Assembly: GCF_020184175.1 (NCBI RefSeq)
Contig: NC_065531.1
Coordinates: forward strand, 5,291,213 to 5,355,212
Direction of reading: 5' to 3'
Source: Aphis gossypii
Taxonomy: Eukaryota > Arthropoda > Insecta > Hemiptera > Aphididae
Length of the DNA stretch: 64,000 nt
Shown: piece after piece, positions 13,451 through 27,680 of the stretch
How positions within the stretch are numbered: position 1 is the stretch's first letter
Layout of the letters: each line of letters begins with the position of its first letter
Made by a program: the position numbers and the translations under genes
Notes under the pieces: generated by a model
Database searches by the model: none
Told to the model about the DNA's origin: nothing
The model's input: only the letters and a program-made list of their open reading frames with translations

Positions 13451-16400
13451 ACTATATATTAAATAAACATGTTCACAGAAAGCTTTCTGGTATGACAACT
13501 CGAATATAGCAACGTGCAAGCGTACTTATTCTATAATGATTGCTAGAAAAAAAATCAGATCTTATACAATATTCATAATGATGCGGTTCTATGATAAATA
13601 CTCCTAGTATTTTAAAATGAGATACCTATTTTGTTAGAATATAAGATAAAAAAAAAAATAGTATTTAAATCAATTCATTTAAAACACACATTAGTAATAC
13701 ATTATAGTTCCAAAAGCTAAACATAAATAAAAATTGCTATGTTTAATACAAAGTGAATATTATAATTTATGCTAATTTTTTATGCATAAAAAAAAAAAAA
13801 TTACCACCAGAAATTTCTGGTATGTGCTAAGTTTAAATTTTTTATGAAACCGGTGACCTAAATTGCTTCTACGTTAAATTTATTTACAAGTATACGAGTA
13901 TTCATATTTTTTAAAATTTTTTATGATTTGATTTTTTCATGTTAAAATGATTTGTATTTATTAACTAGTAAATCGTCCAAGTGGTACATACACTTCAAAA
14001 CGTTTTTAACTGATATTGAACATTAATTAAACATAATGAAACGAATATTGTATTTGTTACGTCATCACATTAGTTCGGTAACATAACTATTAACTACCTA
14101 GTATAATTAATTTAATTTTTTTTACATTCTTACAAAATACTTAAATTAGGATTGTTATTTAAAGTGATTATCAAAGCATATTGTAAGTTTAACTGTGTAT
14201 ACAAGTTAATATGTAATACTATTGATTGTGTAATAATATAATAAAATTATAAAAATATGTTGTTAATTTGTATTTAACAGTAATCAAACAAATAAAATAA
14301 TAAATATGTATTTTATTTAATTCTAAATCTTCGCTTTATAAAATGCTTTATGAGTGTTTTCAGTTTAAGTTAAAAAATTTTTGTATTTTTTTTGTTTATC
14401 TCTGTTTTTTAAAGTTACGTATTAGATTAAGTTTAACAGAAATAAATGTTATAGTAAATACCTAATACAATTGTAATTGTTTTAGTTAAAGTTAATATTG
14501 AAATGGCATATTCAAATAATTTTTGTATAAAAACCAAATATATTTTAGTTCCTTTAGTAAAAAAAGTTGTACACTTTAAATAAATAATGACATTTCTTAT
14601 TCTGGTAAATGTTTGTTCAAAATATTATATCTTATTATAATATTATACTTTAAAGGTACCTATATTTTATATTTTTTTTCATATAAACCGTTTACAAATC
14701 GCACCAAACGCGTATTCTATAGATAAATATTGGACAATATATATATATGAACATGCAGGCTACGTTGGTGTAATATAATATTATGCATTACTAATATAAT
14801 AACGCTGTATAGGTATACTATGTATAATGTATATTATTCGAACTATCGATCAGAGGCTTTGAATTTGATTATATATTTTTGTTTATTCTCATCATTGTGA
14901 CCGTCGTGATGATTTTAACATAAATATATATATATAAATAGTATTGCGTGTGATACACGAGTTTGCGTATTTCGTGGGACTTATAATTTAAATTCAGAGA
15001 CAAGGATCATAATAATTTTATAGATTTCAATTCATTATAATAAAACCTAAGGGTTATTCAAGAATACTTCTGACTAAACATTTTTAAGAAATAAAAAAAA
15101 ACTGCACAATTATTTTAACATTAAATTAGAATATTTAATCGATAAAATTATGTTCTTTTCTACAAATAAAATTTAATATTTTTTTAAATATAATTATATA
15201 AATTTATTTATTATTTTGGTTAGTATAATATGTAATAATTAGTTGGTTTAAGTATTATGCATCATCAATTGGTTTAAATTGTGTAAATATAATTAATGTA
15301 TCATTAATTTTATAATAATTTTAGTATTAAAATAAAAATTAATCAAATTATAAAATAAAAAACATCTCTTTTCAATACACTCAATGGGTTTATAAAGTGA
15401 AAACAAACTCAAAATAAAGATTAAATACATCACCATATATTGTATAGTAAATATTAATATAAAGGTAACTTAACAAAGAAAATAAAACTATATTTAATAA
15501 TGTAAAAAAATATTAAAATTAATTGATAATTTATTAGGGCGTAAATATCAGTGTTCCAATAAAATATTTTAAAAAATAAAATAATACTTAATAAACTGAT
15601 TCAGTGCAGCGCGCAAAATTAATTTAAATTTGTTTTATTGGCAACAATAAAAAGTATAAAGGTACTTGATCATCAAGAGATTGATAATAATTAGTTTTAT
15701 GTTTCTATTGTATGCCATGTTTCGATAATGGAAATGAAACTATATTTGCATTATAATATAAATGTACATTATACTGTTTTTGTACATAATATGTACCCAC
15801 ATATTATGTGGGTTGTAATATTATAACAAAAAACAATTTGTCATTTTGGATAATATTTTAAAACTAAACAGAAATTGTTTAGATAATAATATTTTTTATA
15901 ATACTGTACTATATATTCAATAGACTTTACTCTTCAAGTGTCCTTAAAATAAAATATATATACATACATTTATTTATTTGGATATCAGAAAGTCTAAAAC
16001 AAAATATGTATTTTAAGACTTTTCAATGCGAGAATAAGTTCTAGTGTTAGGAAAAATAGTGTTTTTTATAGAAGGCACAAAAATTATTTTGCATTCGAAT
16101 ACGTGGCCTAAATACTAATGTCTGTTGTTTTATGAATTCAAATATAACCTTGTGGTATAGAATTGTTTATTACGATTCGTTTGCGAGTATAATACGACAT
16201 AATAATTTATAAAGATCGGTAAAAAAAACGCGTCTAAAGTTAGGGGTGGCTGCATGATAATAAATCGTTTGTTTTGGTAGAAGAAAAAAACAAACAGAAC
16301 TGTCGTTTTGCGCTACATGGTAGTATATGCGTTTTATTTTTTTATACGTTTATGTAATATTATACTACTATCAGTGTATATTTGTATATACAACAAATTT

Positions 16401-19400
16401 TCTAGACTTTCCGTACTGCCCTTAGTGACTTTTTTATTTTTTAAAGTAAGACAAAAGATTTGGATTTCTGTAATAATTATCAAATAGATACAAATAGTGC
16501 CGTCACATTTCACACTAAAATAATAAAATATTGTTTGACATGGGCCTCATGGTTTTTATCGGACCATCGAATTCAACCAAGTTTCAACAAGAAAAAAAAA
16601 CTATAGCAACAAACGACGATTATGCGGCCCAAAATTTAAATTCATGACTGTCAAATTTTTCATTTTAAAGTCGGTAGGAGTGGCGGGTAGAATAGAAGCT
16701 GATGATGACAGGTCGTTGAGATAAGTCTATGGAAATTTATTTATTCACTGCGAATATTTTGAATAACGTCACACGTGAAAAATAGTGCATGTACCTTGTA
16801 CATCCTAAGCTGGTTGTCAAAAACGTCATACTTGATAAGTATAATCTTTGATAATAATAAAAAAAAAAAAATCATATTTAAGACAACATTGGTTATTAAT
16901 TACTATAAATATTATATACTCGTATTATATATAAAGCTGTATAAATCATATACATATTCCAGCCCTCTCCATGTTGAAATTCTCAAAATGTATTATTAGC
17001 TTAACCTTTGCTAATCACATGCATAAAAAAACATTGACGTAAGAAAAAAAAAAGTATAAGTATGTTTGATACAGATTGGGTTTTCGACTCTAAAGTTGAA
17101 AACTTGAAATATATAAGTACAGACAAATAACAAAATTTAGAATGCAAATATATGGAAATTACATACTAAATAGTTACCAACATTTTTTTGTGTGTGTGTG
17201 TATGGAGAGGGGAGGAGGATTCGCCGATTTCGATTAAAATATGAGTGACATGATATTATAGTGAATATATAACAACAATATTATAAAATATAATAACACT
17301 AATGATTAACTTAAATATGAAATGATAAGTATTGCAAATATACAACATTAGATATATTTTTTCTAGATTTTAAAAATGCTTTTTTTAATTTTTAATTTTG
17401 TTTTGTAAAGACCATTTCGATATAATATTTTATCGTTTATTTTTCATTATCGAATAAAACACATTTATTTGATACAATAATTTCATTAGACATGACTACA
17501 TGAGTATATGACATATTTTTCTCAAATCATTGCACCGTCGGTATACGATTATAATACATTATTTGTATATTCGAAAGATTATTTTATTTATATTTTTATT
17601 AGTAAAATATCCAACAAACGTATTAGTTAAAATAAATAACTATATCGTTTTATGTAACTGTCGGGTTGTCGAGACAAAAACTAGTAGACCACACGACGTC
17701 GATATATCTCTATTGTTTATGTACATTGGTTATTGTTGTTGTTATGTATAAGTCTCGATTCTATTTACAATAGTTTTTTTTCTTCTCTTCTTGACCTTGT
17801 AAAATTACACCATACAAAATATTTTTCAACGTTAAAATCGTTTTGGGGTTTATCTTAAAAAAAAAGACCCGGAAAAAACATCTGAAAATCAATAACTTAT
17901 AAAATTCACTTCTGTATTTCACAGAGACTCTATTCAAATAATAATAACAACAACAGTAGTAGTAATAATGAAATAAAAAACGAACAAAAAGAACTAAAAT
18001 ACGTTTAAAAATATTACTTTATCCATCATTCTTGTGAAATTAGAAGATTTACGAGTGTGGCTAACCTGTCGAAGCTTTTTTAATGAAAATGAAATTAATA
18101 TTTAGTTTATCAATCAAAAACATATTAGATAGATATCCTACTTACACAATAATAGTAAATATAGCTTAAAAATGCAAGAACATATCTCTAGACGAGATTG
18201 TATTTTATAATATTGTATTAAGTAATTTAATGTACAATAGTAAAATATATTTGTATTATTATTTATTTCTATAAGGAGAAAACAAAAAAATAAAATAAAT
18301 AACGATAAATTATTTATGGAAACCACAAAAATATTGAAAAATAAAATGTGTTCATAATTAATCGAATCGTACCTCAGTCAAAAACAGATGGTTTTTCTTC
18401 CTCTCTCTAAAGTTTAAAGTCAGTTTTCCTGCACACGCAAATGCAATGAAAAATAATCGGTTTGAATTTTTTTTATGGGCTGTCTTGCTAACTCTCTATT
18501 TTGTAACTAGAATTAGATCATTCATTATAAAAAATGAATTACTTTAAAATTAAGTTTGATGTAGTAAAATTTACAATAGATATCTTATGTTGTATGACAA
18601 TTGTGGTATGGCAAAATGTTAAGATTAAATTACATAAAACAGTAGCTTTGAGATATTTCATTTAGTCATTTATAGTTTATTATGATCGAAAATGAAATTC
18701 ATAATACAAAGTAATTTGTTTATTGTTAATGACAGTTAAAAACAAAAACCATTATATCATATTAATACATTATTACGATACACTACTGTTATCCAAAAAT
18801 TATTCGTACATCTTAAAGTAAACTATCGATTTGTCCTGAAAACCTGAACAGAACGAAAACACTAAATTATACTGCTAACAGCTATTCATCATATACTTAC
18901 CAATATACTTCACGTTCACTTCTGTGAAGTAATCGATATTTTTACTAACCGGACGCGCTAAAGCTAGGACTCGTAGACGGTGTTATTTAAGTTATTTTCC
19001 CACTATTTGCTCTCACCTATAAATAGGAATATAATATTTGTTATACCTATAATTATATTATATTTATAAATAAGTGCATTGAGACCATTATTTTAGTAAA
19101 ATTTATTATATCTGCTCTAAAGAAATAAACGATACTCATATATTTCGTAATAGGTAGTTAAATCATTAAAATAATGTATTATGTTTCAAAAAGCTCATGA
19201 AAATAATAATTGTATGTGTACATAAATATAGTAATCGAATGAAGGTTACGATTATTTCATGCGTTCTCAATAAATTGGAAATCAATACTTATCAAAAAAA
19301 ATTTAAATAATCAATTTTCAAACCAGAAATCTAAAATTTAAATATTTAAGCCCGCTTTTACTTTCTAAGTTTAGAAATCATATTATGATATACTCGAATA

Positions 19401-19778
19401 TGAACTAAGATTATCACATGCGTGTAGTTTTTAAGGAATTAAATATAATTTGTTTTCTTCTTCTTCTTCTATGACTTCTTATTATTATTGGTACAGCATT
19501 AACAACTTAAATTTTAACTTACAATGATATTAAATATCAATGCTACATAATAATATGGTTAAATATAATGATTTTTCTAAATTCAGTAGTACATTTCAGA
19601 TATTATATGATTTTTTTCATGTTGAAAGAAGTTTTCAGGTATTCTTAGGTTTTTATATTTTCTATATTGCTTCGTACACATGGATGTGTTTTACTATAAA
19701 CAATTTTCCATTGGTTAAGCACAGTTTTAATTCTGATTTCTCTTTGGAAAAGATAACCATTGGATATCTTTGAGTTAC
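13451..19778. other. Non-coding, AT-rich
   Basis: Very AT-rich with homopolymer and TG/AT microsatellite runs (for example TG-rich at about 17190-17203). No coding pattern, RNA gene or transposon motif was recognised. Confidence 0.5.
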
Positions 19779-20237
19779 CTTATATTCAGATTTGGGGGTA
19801 GTATTCTGAATACTTTTTGAATACTTTTTTTTTGAAAGTATTCAATACATTATTTTGAATACTTCTTACAAATATTCTGAATACAGTATTCGGAATAATT
19901 TTTTAACATCCAATCACTCTTAAAAAATAATTTCATTACTTTTTTCATCATTGAAGTTTTTGCACTTATATAATAACTATAAATAAAACGAGATTATTAT
20001 AATATCCATTTAAAAACACTGAATTGAAAAAAATATATTTTTGTCATTGAAATTTAACACTTCTAAAAAAAAAGTATTCGAAAAATATTTTAAATACTTT
20101 TTGTGAAGTATTCCAAATACTTGGAAATACTATTATTATAAAGTATTCAAATATATATTCTGAATACTTTTTTTTAGTATTTGGAATACGTATTCAAAGT
20201 ACTTTTAAAAATTATTTTATCTAACTCTGCTTATATT
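19779..20237. mobile_element. hAT-type MITE with perfect 8 bp target-site duplication
   Basis: The element runs from CAGATTTGGG at 19787 to TCTAACTCTG ending at 20229 (443 bp). Its ends form an imperfect terminal inverted repeat (CAGATTTGGG against CAGAGTTAGA). It is flanked on both sides by the identical octamer CTTATATT (19779-19786 and 20230-20237). An 8 bp duplication and a CAGNGTTGGG-like end are hallmarks of the hAT superfamily. Both arms are filled with repeated GTATTC/GAATAC motifs, facing both ways, around an AT-rich centre. It has no coding capacity, so it is non-autonomous. It sits beside the retrotransposon relic at 20.3 kb. Confidence 0.82.
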
Positions 20238-20315
20238 ATAGTTTGTTTAAAATAACTTCATCTATGTGATTGAATAAATGTTTTTTCAATAATACAGTAC
20301 ACAGAGCCCTGGCAT

Positions 20316-21640
20316 TCATATTAATTTAAAGACGTGATGATTGGTGAATATTCCCATCGTAGGATTATTTACTATTTCTTGGTATACTTTGTCAGCTTTC
20401 TCATTTTCATAAATTACACAATGTTCTGGTATCCATATAAACTGAATATTATTGTTAAATTTTGGAATTATGTTACTTATCTTAATTGCTAAGTTACTCA
20501 AAAGCAAGTAATACTTAAAATGGTTAATTTAGCACACAGCGAATCTGTACAAATATAAATAGTAATATCAGGTGATTGAATAGTTAAATGTACTCTTCCG
20601 AGGAATACTATGTATTCTACTGTATAAATACTGTTATTTTCTAATATTTTAAGATAAGGATAAGTCATCCTTTATTATATTTATGTTTATGAATAACTGA
20701 GCAGATTTTGTATAAATTAGTATAAATTTGTTAGTCAGATGGATAAGAGTTCAAAATTTCATTGAATGAATTTGTATATATAATATTTATTTATTATCAA
20801 TTAGACTGATATTTATAAGAAATATTGGCAAAACTTCAAGAAGGCACCGTAGTACTTTCTTGTTTGATGATTAAATTTAGATTAATTTTGATAAGCGACA
20901 TTTCATTCATCATCCATAAACCCAGTTTTTTTTTTGTGAATAGAATTTTTACAAGATTAACAAGAATGTATATTTCCAAAACAATCTGTAAAGCTATTTA
21001 ATTTAGATATAATTTAATTTCCCATACCCATGTAAATAGAAGGTCCTTCGAAGATTGATAAAATTATATTACTTTAAAATGCTCCGGTAGCAACTCTTAA
21101 GCCATTTTTATAAATTATACATTAAAAAAAAAATATTAGGTTTAGTTTAGCATTGTTATAACAGGCTGATTCATAGTATAGTTTGATCTAACAAGAGGTC
21201 TATACAATTTGATTAAGACATTAGTTTGTAGCTCTTTTCAATATGACTTGTAGTTTTTAATTTATTATTAATTTGAATTTAATTTTATACTATAAAGTGT
21301 TTCCAAATAACTTTCTAACCTGAAAATAGTTATAGTTTTGAACTTTATTTTACTTTGGAAAACATTAAATATTTCTATTTTTGAATTAAAAAATAAATTT
21401 CTAGTGGAAAAATCAATTAGACATGTTATTAAGAATTCTTAAAGACGTGTCATTGATTCAATGTTGTTCTTTTCGAGATAAGTATGAATGTCATCAGCAA
21501 ACATAATTTATTTAACAAAGTATGAAATTAGGTATATTAGAAAAATTATTAATTGTAGATTAAAAAAAAAATGCTTGGTTGGATCCTTGGGGGACTTGGT
21601 TTTGGTAGTTTCGTACAAACGTAATGCAAAAATAATTATG
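20316..21640 (-). pseudogene. Degraded non-LTR retrotransposon ORF2 (reverse transcriptase and RNase H), jockey-like
   Basis: Reading the minus strand with several frameshifts gives RT and RNase H landmarks in the right order. QVPQGS is at 21598-21581 and MFADDI, the RT catalytic motif, at 21504-21487, the expected spacing of about 27 residues. LIKLYRPLVRS lies at about 21217-21185 and GLRVATGAF at about 21103-21077. RNase H follows: YPSD, a stop, then QIYTN near 20740-20710; TVEYI near 20630-20615; ICTDSLCA near 20565-20540; and IQFIWIPEHC followed by ENEKAD at 20447-20391. The first RNase H catalytic Asp appears replaced by Asn (YTN), and stops are frequent, so the copy is dead. Domain order (RT then RNase H) fits jockey or I-type elements. 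The exact family is uncertain. Confidence 0.8.
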
Positions 21641-24600
21641 TCTAGAAATACTATACCGTATTCAAGTTTTTAGTACTTTTTAACTTTAATTACCTATTAT
21701 ATCTACATAATATTTTATATTTTGTTCAAAAACAATATTATTCCGATAAACAAGTAACAGCGTATACAACTAAAAACATAAAATAATATTTCAACGAAAT
21801 GAGTCTGAGTAATGTTCAAAAAGCTCTAAGAAAATCTTTTCAAGTGAATTTTGACGTTATCGTACAAGTTTTGTGCTTTTTTTTTATCTTCGTACCCACC
21901 TAACTATATAATAATATGTACAGATATATACATATATATACGATCCGGTAGTACCTTAACGACATTTCACGGGTTCGATACTCAGATTCTCTGGTCCTCT
22001 CAACACATTGAACGAGTGTACAATATTATTCTGGAGATAACGTTATTATAATAACAATGTATATAGGTAGGTTGTAACCGTAAGATGTAACACTCTAGCC
22101 ATTTGACAAAAAAGGCTGAACTTTTTGAACACTATGATGTGCAGTAAAAAAAATAACCCACGTTAACTGTATTATGATCGTTATAATATATTTAACATGC
22201 TTATTTTTATTTTTATTACTATCACTCATTGTGTAGATAGTGTTATACTAGTTACGTAGGCGTAAGGGCGACACAGAGCCAAGCAGAAAATAGTTAAGTA
22301 CAGTTCTCCCTCAATATTTATGTAGCAATATTATATTACGTTGTGTAATGTGTTATCTTAGCGATGCCGTTTCATCCAAATGGAGTTTTTTATAAGAATT
22401 ATTATGTTATATTTTAAGATATCCTAGTCAATATTTTATGATACTACTTGTGTAAGAACAAGTATTTCTGCATAATAAGAATCATATTATATGAAATAAT
22501 TGAATAATCTAGAAACAACAAATTCGGTGACTTTGGCATAGTGTTCAATAATTATTGTATTGTACTTACAGGTTACCATCACGTAGTCGTGGAATGTGGT
22601 AGAAGCGATTGCCTCCCATCCTAAACTACGGGTGATCTACTTTTCCGCCAAAATCGACCTTTCCGTTTACCGCCAGTACGAATTTCAGTTTCTATATTTT
22701 GGTAACCCCTTGGTAATGATTTTTAAAATAAAAAAAATAATTAGGTAATCAATTTTTAATTAAATATATGATTTTACAAAAAACAAACGTAACAAATGTA
22801 TATCGCCATACTTCTCCCCCTTTTATACTGGTCAATTAAATTCTGGTTTTTTTTTTGTCGTCTTAAAATTTGGTTTCGCAGTGTTTTTTGTTCACCGTCG
22901 CTACTTATTTTGCAATATTATATAATTTCTGAAAATGCAAGTGCCAAAGTTTAGTTTTGGAAGATAAATCTTCAGAAGTATATATTTCTTCAAAATAATC
23001 AGCAAACTTTTATAGTCTTTCATCGATCGGACACTCGCTCGTAAAGTCATCGATAAAATAATCACTTTGTTTTATTAATATTTAATTAAAAATTGATTAC
23101 CTAATTACGTAAACACTAAACATTAACTTATTATTTTGTATCTATGATAAGTATGAGATACGGTTTAGATAACATTGTATCTTACATTAATATTATAATA
23201 TACAATCTTCAGTCATATGTATAATTTTGATGAAACGATTGAAAAATCGTCCTATTTATTTCCATTGGTCGATTACCATTTAAAACGATCCACTATAATT
23301 ATTATTATGTCAAAAAGATCAAATATCGGTACACCAATTGTTATTTTTTCGTCTATTGTTAATGCTTCAATAATATACAAAATTTACATATAATATGTTA
23401 ATATGTTATTATGTTTTTATATCAACCTAAATAAAAATATTATACAACTTTTTATAAGTTAATAAGCTTTGTTTATTTTGAATTCAATACATTTTGAATA
23501 TTTTGCTTATAAAGAAAAAAAATTAAATTTAACTATTAAAAAACTAAAAGCCATAATGATATGAATAATATTTCCATTTATCAAATTTGTCGTGAATAAG
23601 AAAAAAATAACAATATCTACAGCGTTCCTACGACCATCGAATCCATCGCATATTTTAGTAGGCACCTACCTACGGCTACGATTTGAAATGCTTGTGCATG
23701 TTTTTTCAGCAGTTTCCGTTCCGTCGATGGTAACCCTATATATCCTTTCTAAAATATTCATGTTTGGTCTATATAGGCATACATATTAAATTCACTAGGT
23801 TTATAAAAGGTGTAACTCGTGTACGTGCATTTTGGACAGTATTATGTGTCTTAGAGATACCTTAGATAGCCATATAGTTTGTAGTTTCAACTTTTTTCTA
23901 CGACATTATATAATGTGTACAAAAATATTATTATGCAAAATATCAATTCAGTACTGATCATACTTAGTATAACGTAATTGGGGTACAACAATTACCTATA
24001 ATATATAATACTGTGGTCATACCAATAATCAGATTTTTAAATACGCATGAAAAGCAAAGTTTCTAGTTTTGAAAATTTCCAATCGCTTTTATACTATTCG
24101 ATGATTTATTAAGTAATTATAAATAATTTTAATATTACAACATATTAGGTGAGGACCATCATGAGATAATATTATACTTTTATCATCATATTTTGGAAAC
24201 ATAGGTTGTATGTTGTTGCCCGTGTTTTGTATTTTTCAAAAAAAAAAAAAAAAATCATATTTCAATAGCATATACACGGACATAATAAATTATTACAATA
24301 TTCACTATGTATATATTGGTAGGTATGCGCACAAAGGTTCTACACGAACCTGTATAATATTATATTCGTGTACGTTTTTTCCCCATTTAAAACTCGTCCT
24401 ATTTTTTTTTTTATTTGCTGAACATTATTATTATATCAATATGAATGTACATGTTTACATGTTGTATAATACATGTACATCCGTTGTACCTACATACGCA
24501 CAAAAGTTACCTACACATAAATGTAACTATTGGTGTATAAAATATACGACGTATAACGGTTTGCTACAGTTTTCCCTTTTAAGAAATAATTTCAAATGCG

Positions 24601-26799
24601 TAGACAAATGAAATAATTAATACGCAATTAAAATTAAATACAACGAACATAGGACTTTTTGGTTTCCTGTAAGATAGGGTACAGTTAAAACATATTATTT
24701 CTCGAGAATTTAATGAAAACTGACTTTGAACATAATATATACATATATATACTACGCACTTGCATATATTATATTAATGTTTGTAAAATTGAATACCATC
24801 GCATATACACGCCTAAAGATATTATTGTTTAAAGAAATAATGCAGCGTAATTTTTCCCAAAGATTATTATTAACTTGATTCAATTTCTTTTTTTTAACAT
24901 TAAATTGTAAAATTATATTAATTGTAAACAATAAACACGGTGTATTATTTAATAAAGACGTGGATCAACAGAGGGGTAAAAAATATAAATGATTATAATA
25001 TATTAAATAAAATGAGCAAGATTTTCAAAAATGAAACGCGAAAGGCTTAACTGAAAAAAAAGGGAAAACTCAACTAATCGTGCTCCGTTAAGTATAATTG
25101 GAACATTTCATAGAAAAGAGTCATACTTATTATAACGAATTCGAATTGAAAAAAAGTCTTGGGTCTATTCCAACGTTTCCGTAAAAACGTTCATGCCATT
25201 TCATTAAACCTTAGATACGCAAGATTTTAAAGGTCATTTTTTTTTTCGGTTATTTGGATATCAGATTAAGTACCCAGGTTTTTAACGTTTTTGTCATTAC
25301 TATTAAAAATAATAGAAAACCGTTTTAAATTAAAGGGTCTTACATAAAAAAAACTATTCTGAAAGTATATATATATATATAAAAAAAAAAATAAAGCTAT
25401 AGAACATTTATTGTACCATTCCAAACACTATTACCAATACCTTTAAAGTCAATGGTAAATAGATGTTACTGTTTTATTTTTCAATTAAATATAAATGGAT
25501 AATATGCATCTTCCGAAAAATAACTTAGTATACTTTGAAAATATTGATACTGTATCTACAATATTACAGCATAAGTAACGGCTGATTATATATTATTTTC
25601 CAAAAATTAACTATCAAATTGTTCATAAAGTCGAATCTTTTGTATGCATATAATTAACGTAAGGTGGTTTGTATACTTTATAGCATATTTTACTTAAAAA
25701 TATGATATGTATTGTGATTTTAAAATACGTATCAGCGATGTTCTAAGCCATATCGATACTGTTATTGCTGCCATACCAAATCGTCAATCATATGGTCTAG
25801 ATAAACAGTTAAGTATTAAAATACATTAATTTTAATACTACATTCACAAGGTTTTTATACTTTTAGGTACAATTTTTTTTCAATTTCTTTAAACAATACG
25901 TCTTATGCTACCCCTAAAGCCCTAACAACCAGTTATATGAACAATTTCACGTCTTTACACATTTTTAATATCATATTACAGTATCTAGCCTATAATAAAA
26001 ATATTAATATTATAGACTATAAAAGAGCGCCACATCAAATATTACAACGCGCGGGTGGATTTCACTGTTTATCTGTTTAAGCTACAAAAATATGTAAATA
26101 CACGTATTTGTAATTTATTGTAAATTTTATCAGTATTATTTTTTTTGTAAAAGTAATTTTCTTAAAGATAATTTAAAAAAACCAAAAAATTGCACATAAA
26201 ATCCATGATTTCGTGCACTTCCGGGCCTTAGAGAAATGGTGACTTTTTTTGGTTAATAAGGAACTCACAACCAAACTTTCTGCAAAGTTTCAAAACTTTC
26301 CCATTTAATACCGGCAAAAAATCGTTAAATTACTAGATCACTAGATTATTTCTAGTTACCGGCGCTTTTTTTAATTATAAATATTTATTTGATCATACAT
26401 TTTTAATCATATAATTACGTAAAATTCAATGTTTTTTTTTTCATGCAGTAGAGAAAATATTAAATGTTTCTGATTTCTAACAAGTTCTTACTAAATTTAT
26501 TGATGTATTAGAAAATGGTATTATTCAATATTTATAAGTATACAATTATTTACGATCGGTTATTGTTTTAGGAAAAAATTTCATTATCCAACAAAAATAA
26601 TATAAAAAGATTTTCAAACGGATCAAGCTCACTGAGTGTTAAAGGAATCTCTAGCCTAGTTTTATTTGGAATATTATCAATGAGAATATACTTGACAAAT
26701 ACCTATTTACCGTGCTTCAGCTAAAATTCTACGAATACCTAGGATTATGAGTTATATACTAGACGTAAAGACATATAGTACTAGACGTTATGGAAAATT
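21641..26799. other. Non-coding, AT-rich
   Basis: A GGGTTCGATAC sequence at 21971 resembles a pol III B box but has no convincing A box or cloverleaf. A moderately GC-elevated patch at 22570-22690 has no coding pattern. The rest is AT-rich with homopolymers. Confidence 0.45.
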
Positions 26800-27680
26800 A
26801 TTGGAAATCTAAAGATTAGAGATTTCAAAAGGATTAAAAAAATAACCAAATATTTTCAAAGATTAACAAATAAACATACCTCATCGTGTAAGTATAGCAC
26901 TTATAAGTTAATATTTTACGTTGAATAGAAATTTTAAAAAACCTCCAGAAATTTCTAAAAACTGAAAAAGAAATCTGAGATTTCTAGATTTTCAAAAATT
27001 ACCAGATATATCTATATATTTTAAAAGACTACGAAATTTGTTTAGATAATTCAATAAATCACAAAAAATTTCTAGAATGTTACCCCAAGAAAATAAATAT
27101 ATAATTATAAAATTAAAATAACAGAGATTTACAAATATTACTATTGATTTACAAAGTCTTAATATTAACAATAATTTTAAGGAATTTCCACATACTTCTA
27201 AAGTAATCAACTAAATAATCATTGCTTTTCACACATTAAATATTTATTTTTTGTTTATTGTTTATTATCATGACATTATTATATATTAACATACTTACAG
27301 TATTATTATATTATTGTGTATAATATAATATGCATCAACAAAGATATTCATCTTGTCGAACAATTATGGCAGTAATATTTAATTAACATTTAATAATTAA
27401 TTGAAATTTAACGACGGCTTGAGAATAAACTCAATTAACTACCACGTATATTAACCATAAATTTCAATATAAACAAGATTTTCAATGATATGCAAAAGTT
27501 ATCAGTAGTTTCTGTAGAATTCCAAAGATAACCAAAGGTCTACACAAGTAATAATCAAAGATTTCTTAAGATTTTCATAAATCTCCATAGATTTCTAATG
27601 ATTACTATATTTTTTTAAATATTTCCAAAGATAAAAAATATTTATATAACCTCTAGAAATTTCCAAAGTTCAATTATATA
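26800..27680. repeat. Degenerate repeat field of AAAGATTTC / TTTCCAAAGAT units
   Basis: Short related units recur on both sides of an AT-rich middle. Examples are GAGATTTCAAAAGGATT, TTTTCAAAGATTAAC, GAGATTTCTAGATTTTCA, CCAAAGATAACCAAAGG, TCAAAGATTTCTTAAGATTT, CATAGATTTCTAATGATT and TTTCCAAAGATAAA. The density is well above background in this window. They look like a decayed minisatellite with units of roughly 10-20 bases. No coding role is proposed. Confidence 0.5.

Noticed and set aside
21971..21981. GGGTTCGATAC resembling a tRNA B box
   Set aside because: No matching A box, acceptor stem or cloverleaf could be drawn around it.
24210..24611. 133-codon plus-strand open frame
   Set aside because: It starts at TTG and runs through homopolymers (poly-Lys, poly-Phe); no domain was seen.
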